A stretch of DNA of 64,000 bases from Atherinomorus stipes (taxonomy: Eukaryota; Chordata; Actinopteri; Atheriniformes; Atherinidae). A program made the translations under genes and the position numbers. The stretch is taken from NCBI GenBank assembly GCA_023101725.1, contig JALJCO010008684.1, positions 262,501-326,500 on the forward strand, read 5' to 3'. Below, one piece after another: positions 24,501 to 36,676 of this stretch. The notes below the pieces were generated by a model, which did not search any database, was not told where the DNA came from, and saw only the letters and a list, made by a program, of their open reading frames with translations. Each line of letters opens with the position of its first letter. Position 1 is the stretch's first letter.

Positions 24501-27500
24501 TAGACTGAGCTCATCAGGTTTTTATACATTTAAACATTTAGATTTAAATACAGTAAAGTTATTCATTTTGATTAGACATTAGAAAATGTATGTTCTAGTC
24601 CAGGGTCACAAACTCCAGTCCTCTGGCTACTGTCCTTCAGGTTTTAGATGTTTCTCTGCTGTAACACACCTGACTCAAATTAATGGGTGATTAAGAGACT
24701 TGTGCAACTCATGACAGCCTGGAGAACCATTTCATTTGAAAAAGGTGTGTTGAAGCAGGGAAACTTCCAAAATCTGCAGGTAGCACCGTACCAAAGAGTG
24801 TAAAGAAAACAAAATGGACGTAGTATCCAGTTACATCTGCAGAGCTAAAAGTGAAGCCAGTTAGGCGTTACCAACCGTCACCATTTTGCCATCTCATGTG
24901 TGTCGTCACTCCCAGAAAATACTAAAATGGGCAAAGACTGGGCTGCTCTGAGCCGGGCAAATGATTGACAGCCAAGCTAAATGCTAACCAAGCTAATCCG
25001 AAGTGAACAGGAATGAACCAAGATAGACAGTTTAAAGGTAAGACACGCTCAGACTTGCTGTTAACCAGCTAAAAACCACAGTTGCGCAACTGTGATACAG
25101 GCTGAGGCGTTCTTGGGAGCAAGCAAGGAGCTAACTGTTAGCCTCCATGGCTAAAATCAGCAACCAGTCTGTCTCCTGTTAATCAAAAGGACAAACCCCT
25201 AATTATGTGTAATTTCAAGATTGGAGAGAATCACTGTGTTGAAAACAGTATTTTGTGAGTAGTACTATGCGTTGAATTTTGACTAAGGTGTGGCTACCCT
25301 TTGCTTATGTGCAGCTTTTGTTGGCAGGGCTATTGCAGGGTCGCATAGCTGCCAGGTTGGTTATGTAATGTTATCCATGTACTAATTTCTTAAGTGAATC
25401 TTATTGTTTTTTTTCCTTAAAGGGACAAATATTGTAATGATCGGGGATAATTCTGGGATTGTGAATCTGCTGGTTGGTCAGCTAGCTTTGAGCACATTTT
25501 CATTTGAACTCAAGGAAACCCTCAGATTAGAAGTTGGGTTAAAAATAAAATACCACAATGGGTTGTAACATCTAAAATAGTCCACATTAGTAACTCAAAT
25601 TGTGCTGAGTCAAAATTTGATCTTTGTACAAGAAAGGTTATCTGATTATTGTGTGTGCAGATTATGATTTTATTTAAATTTTTTTTTGTATGCATGTAAG
25701 ATCATTGCTGTGTGGTTCTCAGCTACATACTGGCTTATTTTCTTGTTTATTAATGTTTTCTGTTTGTTCTTTGTTTCATCGTAGGCATTTGAAGTGGCAG
25801 AGACGCAGCTGGGGATTCCAGCCCTGCTGGACCCAGAAGACATGGTGTCTATGAAAGTTCCTGACCGGCTTAGCATTATCACATACGTGTCCCAGTATTA
25901 CAATTTTTTTCAACAACAAGTCACAAGGTGTGTTAACTTAATACACCAGGATTTCATATGAGATTAAGAAGCTTATGGGTGCTGACTCTCTTTACCTTTT
26001 GTTATTCAGCAAACCCCCCTGTATGAAGAGGCTGAGTTCAGTGAGTCATAATGAGCTAGCTCAGAAAAGGCCTCCGACTCCTTTAGAAGACAAAGTGGTT
26101 GAAACTGAGGTAAGTAGAGCAACATGTACTTATACATGTTTTTTTATTCCCCTGAGGCCTGGTGGACTTTAGGTTACACTAAACTTGATAAGCTCTGCAT
26201 GTACAGGAGCTGCATGGTCGCATGTTGTTGATATTTTCAGGATATGATGGACTTTTTAAGGAAAAGCGCAGTAAAAGCTTTTGAACTGTGGTCTTAGTCT
26301 GAGTATGTCGTTGTACATTAAAGTTTTCCATGATAAACCAGTTACTGCATGAGCTATTTTAGGGAATTAAGTGCATAAACCTGCACAAGCCTGCCTTAAT
26401 GAATACAAAGAAAAATCCCCACCTGTGGGATTTTTAACGGCTCCATCCTTGTGTGGGCATTGTGTTGCTCAGCAGGGGAAAAGTAAAGCCGTAAGAAGAA
26501 CAAGTCTCCAAAGATAGCCTCTGTATCCTGTCTCTCTTTTCTCTCGCATGCCTTCAACCTCTTTCCTCCGTCCCGAACTGGCATCCTCCTCATCACCCCT
26601 TCCCTCACCCCTACCTCCCCCCTCTTCAGATGGAAATTCATTCCACTCCCTCCTCTTCCTGTTCTTCATCCTCACATCTGGTCCCCCCTCCACTCTCTGG
26701 TCCTGAGCCTAGGCAGTAGTGTGGGGGTGGGGGGTGGGGTTAGCAGGTGAAAGGAAAAACTGTTAGGTCAGTCTTTTTTAATCATCGCTTGTACATAATA
26801 AACTAACAGTGATATTATTCTAATACTTTGTGTGCCAAGTGTTGCTACTTCTGAGCCCTTTATATAACCCGTAACACAACTTTGAACACTTTATATCAAT
26901 CATGCCTGTAGACATCACAGCAAAAAAATACACCAGAATACCAGAGCCACTAACCGCAGCTGTTTGTTGTTTTATTAATTAATATTATGACACTTTTTTT
27001 GTATTAATCAAATTTTTTTTAAAGATGAAAATGAAACTTTAATCCATATGAATCAATAAGCTGTAGCTGTTAGAAGCTAAACAGAATGAACAATCCACTT
27101 CCTCAAATCCTGACTCCGTGTATGATCTCCCCCTCCCCCATTACTCTCCATCTTGCCCCTTCCCCTGATGTCTCCTGCCTGTCCCCGCCCTGTGAACAAC
27201 CTCCCGGTCGCTTGCACTAGCCAATCCAGCCACCGCAGACAGGTGCGGAGGCGGCGGCGGTGGTCAACCTTCGCTCTCTGAGCAGCACCTGCGCTGCCTG
27301 CCAGAAACACGTCCATCTGGTGCAGAGGTTTCTGGTGGACGGCAAGCTCTACCATCGCAACTGTTTCAGGTGACAACAGCATCACTAATGACTCATGTTA
27401 CCCGTTAGACTTTAATAACTTGATGTCAGCTGGTTACAGGATGTGAGGTATAATACCACTAGGGCTGTGCGATATACTGATATAATATCGCGATATGATA

Positions 27501-30500
27501 TTTACACATATTGTTATATTGCAGTATTAGTTGTGCAAATTTTTTTGCTGTATTTTTGTAATGACCCAGCTGCACCTCCACTGACTACAGGGTCACCTGA
27601 TTATTTAATAAGGGTGGGAAAAAATATCGATACACTGTAATATCGTGATATTTTAATATACCTACTATATCTATATTTAGAAACATGGTATCGATCTATT
27701 TTGCTAATGAAATCTCGCTAAATATCGTTTTGTTACGAAATCTCATGAGATTTCACAAAATACGAAGATTTTGTAACAGAACGATGAAATCACGCGGTAT
27801 TTCATGAAATCTCATGAGATTTTGTAACAAAACGATATCTAGCAAGATTTCATTAGTAAAATAGATTATACTTTTAAATGTAGATATGAAATCAGCATAT
27901 AAAAATATCGCAATATTGCAGTGTATATTCAGTGTATCAATATTTTTTTCCCCACCGCTATTATTCAAACTGTCTGGAAGACAATCCTCCCCCCTCCCTC
28001 CCCCTCCCTTTTACAAAGATATCATAAAAAACCAGCCAACTATCTTTAATTACTTTGATTTAACAAACATTTCCAACCAGTTCTGTGTCAGTTCCATCAC
28101 TACAGTGGAGCGATACCTTTACGCTAAACATGTTTCAATACTAAAAAACAGATGTTTGATATGAAATTAAACCTTTAGACAAATTAGGGTAAAAATACAA
28201 TATATATTGTATATTGTCATCTAAAATGAATAAATATATCGTGATATGATATTTGGTCCATATCACCCAGCCCTAAATACTACTGAAAACATTTGTTTTG
28301 GTCCAGGATGGATTTTGTGATTTTGTCAGAGAATTGCAGTATTGAGCATTTACTGTAAAATTTGGCTGAAACAAACAGAAAAACAAAAACAAGAAACTGT
28401 AGATTTAAGACATGAATTATGAATCAGGGTTCTTGCGGGGTCATAAAGAGTCTAAAAATGTCTAAAATTCTGAACTTTAAATATAAGGCCTTAAAAAGGG
28501 CCATTTTTTCATCCAATGTCTTAAATTTGATCTACAAGTCTTAATTTTTTTTTTCATTTTATTCATTCCCTAAGAGCATTGGCCATGTAGAATTGGCTGA
28601 ATGAAATATCAGAAGTCGATTCTGTCCGTCTTTCTGAAAAGTTCAGATAGCTACGTGGGATATTTTCAATTTCTTTTTTTTTTTTTTTTTTTTATTAAAA
28701 TACAATTAAATGCATTTTATCTTGAGTACCGCTTGGGTTAGCAATATTAGTGTCTGTGTCGATTATTTGATTCAGTCATCCTCTTTGTGGCTATTATTGT
28801 TATGTGATTAATCAAGATTGATTAATTACAAACCCTTTTTTTTTAACGAGTTCCACCCCTATTTTAAATTTCTGGCATTATTTGAATGTTTCTAATTGTG
28901 CATCATGTTGCTCTTAAACTTGATTTATAAAGGTCTTAAAAGGTCTTTAAATAATTTAACTTGCTGAACCCTGATGAATATGCATAAGCGAGAATATTGA
29001 TCTGATTTTCTTTCTGTGTTGTTGTTTCAGGTGTACAGAGTGTCGCAGCACTTTGCTTCCTGGATCCTACAAAGGAAGCGAGTCTGGGGCATTGGTCTGT
29101 ACGCATCATCTTACAAGGCATGCCTCAGCCAATCAGAACGGTCGGCCAGATCTTAGTAAGAGACCAGCGGCAGTTTATCCTGCCCGGGTTGGTCGCAGCA
29201 CAGTTCATCACACCGGACCCTCTGAGAGGGATCAGGGAAAGACTCCTCCTCCTGTAGGTCAAACAGATCCTGAAATCCCAACCAGCGACTCTGTCTCAGC
29301 CGCTCCTGGAATAACAATCAAAGCAGACTTTCCTGATAAAACCAAGGAGCTGGACAGCAGCAGAGAAACAGAGGAGAAATCACCTCCTTCCTCTCCTCCC
29401 AACCCCTTTGATGAAAGTGATGAAGAGAACGTAGAAGAAGAGGAAGAAGAAAAGGAAACGGAAGCGCCATCTCATTGCACGTCTAATGGAGAGCTCCCTT
29501 CTGCATCTCACGTTGAAGCATCCATTCGGCCGGTACCTGCCCCCAGAAAAGTGTCTGAACCCACGGCTCCACCACGCCCCGCCCCTCGAGCTCGGCTGCC
29601 CCCCACGGCAAACGGCCTCGCAGTCGGTATGTGTCTGTTTCAGGGTACGAATGACTTTAAAAGACGTTTGCTCATGGTGAATCTTTTTTTATTGAAACCA
29701 CAGATGAAAAGCTGAAGCCTCCAACTCCTCCCAAACCTCGAGAACGATCCCAGTCTCCTGCCAGGTACCTGGTTCTCTGTTACACACCTGTTCCCTTCTC
29801 TGTTACCGCTTCATACACCTTAATCATGTAACCAGTCTTTGTTGGAATTCTGAAAACCATTGTGTTGCGTCGCATACCGTCAGTTGCCCCTTTGTGTTTT
29901 GTGCATTTTGTTTTCCTCTGTGTGACCCCTCCATCACTATCTGTATCTCACTGTTCAGTGGAGCCCATAAACCTAAAGACCCACCTTGGCTTGCCCTGGT
30001 CCAATCAGAACCCAAGAAGAAGAAAGCTCCTCCCCCACCCCCACCTGGACTGGCAACGCCTCCAAAAGCAGGCTCTATGTCTTCTCTCCAAGGGGACGGC
30101 TCCAGACCCAGCACACCCCCGCAGCCAGCCAACCCGTTTGAGGATGACGATGATGATGAAAATAGCGAGGTAAATGAAGAAGAAGGGAGCGAAGGGGCGG
30201 TTCCAGCCACGGTGGCTGCTAGTCATCCATGGTACAACATCACTCGAGCGGCCGAAGCAGCAGCTGGAACAGCAGGTGCGGAAACTACAGGAAGCTCATC
30301 CCGCTCTGCCAGTCCTGGAAGTGCTAAGAGCAAGAAAAGACCAGCACCTCGTGCTCCACAGCCCCCTGCTGGGAAACAAGGTTGGTTTCAGACAGCAAAC
30401 ATTGGCCGGTCAGACATTTACACTTAACCATCACCAGATAATACATTCATTGTTCTACATTGGTAAAATCTGTTATTTTCTGTGGTCAGCTGCTTACTGG

Positions 30501-33500
30501 TTTTACCCAACAACAGTGTGAAACTGGTCCAAGCAGAGTGATCGCTGAGGTGGTCATCAAGAGATTTTTATGTTTTTTTTTTTAACTTCCAGAAAACATG
30601 CATTAGCTGCTACTAGATGTAACTAGAAGAAACAATAGTTTTTGATCAATTAGCTGAAAAATTCTCAATAAATAGAGATGAAATATTCAGGTTTGACTCC
30701 GTAACAAACTTAACAGGCTTCAAATGTTTATCTTTCGACAATGATGCAGCATGCAAGTTATGTAGAAGCATTGCATGACTTAGGTTATACCAAGGAAGAG
30801 GTGAGGCAAGTAATGTTTCCATCAAATACATTTCATGAAACTGGGAGAGCTGGAGCAGCACTATGGAAGCGATAACTTCATTTTGTTGCAGATTTGGATA
30901 ACTTCTTTTTTAAATAGCGTTGACTTACTAGGGGTATTTGGGTTTTTGCTCTGTTGTCTGATGACGGCCTGGCAGTGATGGGATTTCCCTCGATTTTGCA
31001 TTTAGTTGTGAAGAAGAAAATATGAATGGAAACACTTGGAAAAGAGAAGTTAGGATGCTGGACATACTAATATTTATTCAAGTGTTTGATATGTGATGTT
31101 TCACATCAGAAAAACTACTCATTCTATTTGAATACAACCACCAACAATGTAGCCTACTGTCAGGCTCTACTAACGCCATTCAGTCTTGTTTTCAAAAGAT
31201 CATTTCAGATTCATTTCATTTATCAACAGAAAGCTGATTATTGTGTCATTCGGCCTTTTGGTGCGCTTGAGTTGGTAAGATGTCAATTAGACATCACTGA
31301 ATTCTACTTAATAATTGCAGATTTTATTTTTTGGGGATATTTGATTCTTGTGGTTTATCAGTGTTCACCTGTTCTGACTCTTTCATAAGAAATGTTTGTG
31401 TAAGATCTAGTTAACTTATCCGTTAGCTTGTCTGTCTGGTATTTCTGCTTCTTCTTTTCTGCAAACATGTCCTGATGTTTAAAGAGATTAACAAAGTGAT
31501 CCCCAACTCCGGTCCTGAAGCCCACAGCCAGCAGACGTTCAATGTTTCCTTGCTGCGGAAGCACACCTTTTATTCACCTGCAGGATGGTGGGGCTTGAGG
31601 ACCACGGTTGGGGATCCCTACCGTAAAGGACAAGTGCAACTGCAACCTGTTGCATCAACTTCTAATTTATCATTCACTTTCTTGATTATCTATTAAGTTG
31701 TCTAACTGATAGGCCAGTCTGCAGATTTTGTTCAGTATTATTTTTGGACTTTTGTAAAGTTTTGAGGTTTATTATTGTAACAGGAATGAGTGAGTTTGAT
31801 GTAGAAGGTTATTAAACAAAAATAGCTGCTTTTCAATAAGCAGTAAACTAAAAAAAGAAATGAGGGGAGGTGTTCTGTGAATAGATGTAAAAAATAAACC
31901 TTCTCTTTTCCCTTGTCCTCTCCATTTTAATCCATCCCAACCTCTTTGATTTCCATTTTGTTTCTGCTTCCTTTGTTCTTTTATTTATTTATTTCTTACC
32001 AAACCTTTCTTCTTCAGCTCTCTCTCACTCTCAGCCCTCCTCCTGTTCTCCCTCTCCAGCTCTCAGTATCGAGAGTTTATCCTCTGGCTCAGACCACAGC
32101 TCGTCCCAGCTCCCTTGGGGCGGCAGTGCCAGCAGCGACCAGGAACAAAGCTTCACCAAAAGCGTCTCGGAGCCTTCCATCTGTTCACCCTGCGACAACT
32201 CGTCTTCCTCCTCAGCTGATCGTCTGCATCAAACCTCCCCAAACCCTTGTCCCTCCTCTGTTCCGTCAAATGTCAGCTCAGCCCCAGCCACCCCACAGAC
32301 CAGTCGCAACTCTGAGGCCAGAGGTACTGGAGCTCCACCCCCACGGCCCACTGCAACCCCCAGCCCACTGGCAACACAGCCACACAAAAAGGTGATAAAA
32401 TCATCTCCACACAAAAACTCGCACATTGTATGAATACATTATACCTCATAACTTTTTTTTCTCTCCCACTGTAGCGGATATGTAAAGAGAACCCCTTTAA
32501 CAGGAAGGCTTCCCCCTCACCTGCTAAATCTGAAACTAGACCTCCAAGAGGCCCTCGTCCGGCCAGACCCCCTGCACCCGGACATGGCTTCCCACTTATC
32601 AAACGCAAGGTAAAATATGGCTAAAAACTAGTATTGTATAGTATTCTGTAACAGTACGTGTATTTGTGTCGAACCATTCGGTCCACTACTCTCGGTTCGG
32701 CACGACCCTGTACTGAACTGTTGAGCACAGGATTAGTTTATTTAGCTATTTATTGTTTCATTAAGTTTTTGCTTGCCACCAGACATAACGGATCAGCGCA
32801 GCGCGCTCACCATCCTGTTTATAACAACTCATAACAACATGGATGTGAGATTGTTGAGCTACAGGAAGCTCCACCAACTCTCAAGTCCTCTGTCTTGGAG
32901 TACTTCGGTTTAGACGAAGAGGGACCTGAATAAAAGTCGACAAAACGAAATCAGTGTGCCGACATGGCAGAACTATGGTCGCAGTGTTTCCCCATCAGCT
33001 TCACAACATTCAGAGGGCGCAGGGGGGCGGGCGGGATAGGATGAATGCCATTAAGTGTGATAGCCGCTGTGTTGATAACCTATAACTACAAATCAGCTCT
33101 GCTGAATGATGCACTCATAAACTCTGTTACTGGTAACCTTCCAGTTACAACATTCCAGTGTTAATAATAATTAAATAATCACAAGCAGCTACACTCGTCA
33201 TGTCGTGTTTCCAAACTGATAAAAAAAAAAAAAAAATCAGAGGACTGAAAAACATAAAGGATTGTATATGCCCTGATAAAAACCGTTTCATTCCATGAAG
33301 TCCTGCTAAATATCCTTAAAGTTCAGATCTAAGATGACGTGCTGACAGTTAACGACGCTGTGAGCTGTGCGAGTTCCCGTGACATGCCCGTTGTCGGCGC
33401 AGCAGCAGGTGAAAAAGAGCACGAGTGTTTCCATCTTCAGCTTCTCGGTAGAGTTTAAAACTGATATCTATGTCCGAGTTTCAGCTGGTCGACGTGCTTT

Positions 33501-36500
33501 CAGACGTGCGCTCTGTCTGAGGCGCCATGCGCGCTCATCCTGTGGACGTGCGCGTGTCTGTGGGTGGTCGCATCACAGAAACTCTGAGAGCAGCTATGAC
33601 ATGTTGTCATGCAAACCTGATAACTAACATCAGACAGTTTAGTTTTTAATCAGAGAGCTCAATATAAACCTGTTCTAGAGGAAATGAGACCTGAAACCAC
33701 TTTGTGAGCTGGTGCTAGATAGAAAACTAGATCACAATAAATTAACCTGACTTTGTAAGCGGTGCTGGGTCTGGTAGGGAAAACACTGGCTCGGGTATGT
33801 ACTATGTACTCGGCTGTGATGTTAGATTTTAGTGAACTTGTTAATAAAACACAAGACAATTGATATGTAAATTTTTTCTCCATTACTGTACCGAGGACAA
33901 ACCGAACCGTGACCTGTGTACCGAGTTACACACGGAACTGAGATTTTTCTGTCCCATTACAGCCCTACTAAAAAACTTAATTAAACTGTGTATATGGGGA
34001 TGTACTCACATGGTCCAAACGTGTGCAGGTGCAGTCAGACCATTACATCCCAGTAGAAGACATCCATGTGGAGATGGTTCAGCTGGAGAAGCAGCTGGAT
34101 GAGATGGAGCAGAGGGGAGTGGAGCTGGAGAAGAAGCTGAGAGACAACCCGAAAGGTACCACACAGCTCGGCTTTTAATCATTTTAATATGAAATTATTT
34201 CACTTTTGTATTTTTCTATCGTAATCTGTCACTAATTAAAGAAAATCAGTTTCATTTATGCAAAGATATCAGATTATTTTAAACCATTTCTTTCTTGGGT
34301 GCTCAGATGAGGATGAGGAGCCCCTACTGGTGGACTGGTTCACTCTGATTCATGATAAACACCTTTTAGTCCGACGTGAAGCTGAGCTGGTCTACACGTA
34401 AGTTCTGTCTTTTTTCTCATTAGTGTTTTTTTTTATTATTAAATCCACCCAGAAAATAAGCTTTTGTAATGTTTTCTCACTGTAGGGCGAAGCAGCAGAA
34501 CCTGGAGGAGAGGCAAGCTGATGTGGAGTACGAGCTGAGGTGTCTTCTCAACAAACCAGGTGTTTACTCTGTAGTATTCTTCATCCTGTACTGCCACCAT
34601 TATTTCAGTTACATGCAAAATAACTGAAATAAATTTAACTATTTCTAAACAAAAAAATCATATGGTTTCTAGAATGCAGGTCCAGTGAGTCTGGCGCCTT
34701 TTGTCCATAGAAGTAAAAAAATGTTTTTCCTCTCCTGCTATTAAAACACCAGCCTAAACCTCAATTTATGGATTAAACACAGTTGTACACAATGTTTTAC
34801 ACGGTGCCTGTGCCAAATGAAAGTTATATGTATTTTAACCACTGCACCCACATCTGTGTGACATCACCTGAAGTGAGGTTTGAGTCTTCTCCAGAAGTTC
34901 AGCAGTAACTAAGAGGCCAGCAGAAACGCGGAATATAATATAGCCAAAGAGGAGCTCCCTTAAAAATATTCAAGTCCATGAAGATCATTCTCATAAGGAC
35001 TGATTAAATGTAAATGCGAGGTGGGATATTTACCAGAAGCAGAACCACATCATGATCCATTTCAGAGGTTGACATGGTTAGTTTAATTCTGGTTAGTTTA
35101 ACACTAGCAAGACTGTTTGCTTGTTTTCTATTTCACATTCATGCTCCAAATAAATGGTTTCTAAACCCCAGAACATTGAAGAACAATGATGTTACATTGG
35201 TTTAAATGCCAACTCACCCGATTTACTGTTCTCAGGTTAGCCTCACTCTGGTTCACAATTACCGTATTTTCCGGACTATAAGTTGCTCCAGAGTATATGT
35301 CACATCAGTCAAAAAAACGTGTCATGAATAGGAAAAAGATTACATATAGGTCGCACTGGACTATAAGTTGTATTTATTTAATCATTTAAAATAGAGTAAT
35401 TTTCTGATTTTTCATATCTTATTTTTTACAACTAAAAATTCCTCAATCATTCCGATTGCAAAGTTAATACCTGTAAATGATCTTAAACATCACAATTAAG
35501 AAGGATAAACATGTTTTTTGAGGATTTGTTCCACCACACAGGCAGTACAGACAGATATTCAAAATGAACTCCTCTCACTGAGATAAGGCTGTTTTTTTTT
35601 TATCTTTGCCCTCGGAACAGAATATGGTTGTCACAAGCCTAGAGCGCCTTCTTGTGACTTTAGACGGTACTGTTTACTCCTTGCCTCATGTCAGTCAATA
35701 TGAATTAACACTTGAAAATATGTTAAATTGCATCTATTTTATATATGAGTCACACTGGACTTAAAGTCACACGAGCAGCCAAGATATGAAAAAAATTGTA
35801 ACGTATCGTCTGGAAAATACAGTATTTTAAATAACCATCAATCATTGTATGTGGGTAATGATCAGCCCCAGCTCTGCACTCGAACAGGCAAGGAAGAGGG
35901 AGGATGGATGGATGGATGGATGATATTAAAATGTGCTTCTCAGAGCAATGCTGTAAAAAAAATTGGTTGCATCTCAGTTCTTGCTGGTGATCCCAAATTT
36001 AAAAAGTTCAGTTCACCACTGCAACCCACGCAGAAGGTTCATCTGGAGCCCTCAGATTCCTGAGCATCAACAAAGAGCTTGTGGTTAAAATATCTTATTA
36101 CTAATAACTTCTGTGAATGCACATTATTTTTTGTAAGCACGGTTGAGGTTGTCATGACACCCTCATTTTGTCTTTTAATCAGAGAAAGACTGGACTGATG
36201 AGGACAAGAATCGGGAACAGGAGCTAATGGCTGAGCTGGTTACCATCATCGAACAGCGTAACCAAATAGTTAACAACATGGACCAGGACCGGCAGAGGTA
36301 ATTAGTAACTGACAGTGATGGTGGTCTCAGTGGTGTAGAATACAGACTGATGTTTTCATTGTTCTGTAATAGGGAAGAAGAAGAAGACAAGCTTATGGAG
36401 GCCATGCTGAAGAAAAAAGGTACAATCATGTTTAATATAAAGCAAATTCAGTAATAACCTGGTTACGCAGAATTTCACTTATTCTTATTTTCCTTGAACT

Positions 36501-36676
36501 TTTGCTGTAAATTTTAATGCCATTATATTTTTCGTTTTTCAGACTTCCACAAGGATCCAGACAGTGATCACCAAAAGAAGAAAGGGGCAAAGTTTAAACC
36601 CATCAAGGTGCTCAAGAGGCTCAGCCATAAAGGAGAACCAGGAAAAAGCCACAGCCCTCGAAAAGAGAAAAGCTGA
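18503..36676 (+). CDS. micall1: MICALL1, MICAL-like 1 (endocytic recycling Rab effector)
   Basis: Scaffold of tubular recycling endosomes; the family binds EHD1 through NPF motifs and Rab8/Rab13/Rab35-class GTPases through its C-terminal domain. Sixteen coding exons: 18503-18645, 23398-23446, 25785-25927, 26010-26109, 27239-27369, 29031-29626, 29704-29764, 29959-30380, 32018-32391, 32475-32609, 34029-34155, 34307-34397, 34486-34559, 36183-36297, 36373-36419, 36543-36676. Phases agree and give 913 residues (human 863). CH domain 3-110 ([39 protein letters not shown]). LIM domain with all eight ligands: C163, C166, H184, C187, C190, C193, C212, H215. Pro/Ser/Glu-rich middle with NPF at 313, 466 and 679, two followed by acidic runs. 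Coiled-coil bMERB/DUF3585 domain about 730-870 ([54 protein letters not shown]), then a basic tail. Teleosts may keep two copies; I cannot tell a from b. Confidence 0.94.
18646..23397 (+). other. micall1: MICALL1 intron 1 (4.75 kb)
   Basis: This is the longest intron of the gene. It contains one clear MITE (21341-21711), a short AT microsatellite near 20608-20622 and otherwise AT-rich unique-looking sequence. I see no second gene. ORFs in it are short and not protein-like. Confidence 0.7.
21341..21711. mobile_element. 371-bp hAT-like MITE in MICALL1 intron 1
   Basis: The ends are TAGGGCTGCCACGATAAGTC and (reverse complement) TAGGGCTGCCAAAAATTATT. It is flanked by AAAATAAT and GAAATAAT (8-bp duplication, one mismatch). 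The subterminal ATAATCGACTAATTG and TGATTATCAAAATAAT blocks are partly inverted. Confidence 0.8.
24598..24795. repeat. Fish interspersed inverted repeat (CCAGTCCTC...CTGCAGG type) in MICALL1 intron 2
   Basis: The phrases AACTCCAGTCCTC, TAACACACCTGACTCAAAT and, inverted, AAAAGGTGTGTTGAAGCAGGG flank a short centre. The layout is that of a very common fish palindromic repeat whose ends read CCAGTCCTC and GAGGACTGG. The right end is degraded. The rest of intron 2 (23447-25784) shows nothing recognisable. Confidence 0.5.
26110..27238 (+). other. micall1: MICALL1 intron 4 with pyrimidine tract
   Basis: From about 26525 to 26705 the plus strand is strongly C/T-rich, ending in a strong acceptor-like tract CCCCCCTCTTCAG (26629). 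The following 87 bases are open and Ser/Pro-rich. This may be an optional exon (see findings). The rest is AT-rich and featureless. Confidence 0.5.
27460..28275. mobile_element. 816-bp hAT-like MITE in MICALL1 intron 5 (outer element)
   Basis: The ends are TAGGGCTGTGCGATATACTG and (reverse complement) TAGGGCTGGGTGATATGG, followed inward on both sides by ATATCGCGATATGATATTT-like sequence. It is flanked by AATACCAC (27452-27459) and AATACTAC (28276-28283), an 8-bp duplication with one mismatch. A second MITE lies inside. Confidence 0.85.
27609..27960. mobile_element. 352-bp hAT-like MITE nested inside another MITE
   Basis: The ends are TAAGGGTGGGAAAAAATATC and (reverse complement) TAGCGGTGGGGAAAAAAATA. 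It is flanked by TTATTTAA (27601-27608) and TTATTCAA (27961-27968), an 8-bp duplication with one mismatch. The interior is nearly palindromic, with ATGAAATCTCATGAGATTTC-type repeats. The host element is 27460-28275. Confidence 0.85.
28425..28973. mobile_element. 549-bp MITE in MICALL1 intron 5
   Basis: The ends are CAGGGTTCTTGCGGGGTC and (reverse complement) CAGGGTTCAGCAAGTT. Subterminal TCTTAAAT / AAGGTCTTAAAAGG blocks are inverted. ATGAAT precedes the left end and follows the right end. A long T run (about 28674-28694) lies inside. It ends 58 bp before the exon encoding the second half of the LIM domain. Confidence 0.7.
31497..31622. repeat. Short palindromic fish repeat in MICALL1 intron 8
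   Basis: GTGATCCCCAACTCCGGTCC at the left is mirrored by AGGACCACGGTTGGGGATCCC at the right, giving a 126-bp inverted-repeat unit. It belongs to the CCAACTCC...GGTTGGGGA class of fish hAT-derived repeats. The rest of intron 8 (30381-32017) shows nothing recognisable. Confidence 0.6.
32650..33967. mobile_element. Degraded hAT transposon in MICALL1 intron 10, with BED-finger remnant
   Basis: The right end reads (reverse complement) TAGGGCTGTAATGGGACAG. GGTTCGG / CCGAACC motifs lie near both ends (32690-32715 and 33890-33935). Near 32881-32995 the plus strand encodes, across a stop and a frame change, [15 protein letters not shown] followed by [17 protein letters not shown]. This resembles the BED zinc finger that opens hAT and ZBED transposases, with the second Cys of the CxxC lost. 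No catalytic domain follows. The left boundary is approximate. Confidence 0.5.
35260..35824. mobile_element. 565-bp MITE with TA target (ACCGTATTTTCCGGAC type) in MICALL1 intron 13
   Basis: The left end TACCGTATTTTCCGGACTAT and right end (reverse complement) TACTGTATTTTCCAGACGAT are inverted repeats. Internal phrases GGACTATAAGTTG and GGACTTAAAGTCAC repeat in the same class. The family is widespread in vertebrate genomes and inserts at TA. Confidence 0.75.

Noticed and set aside
26396..26693. Minus-strand Glu/Arg/Gly-rich ORFs
   Set aside because: Result of the purine-rich complement of the MICALL1 intron 4 pyrimidine tract.
29824..30226. Minus-strand ORFs over MICALL1 exon 8
   Set aside because: Shadows of the plus-strand coding exon, which joins in phase to its neighbours and matches human MICALL1.
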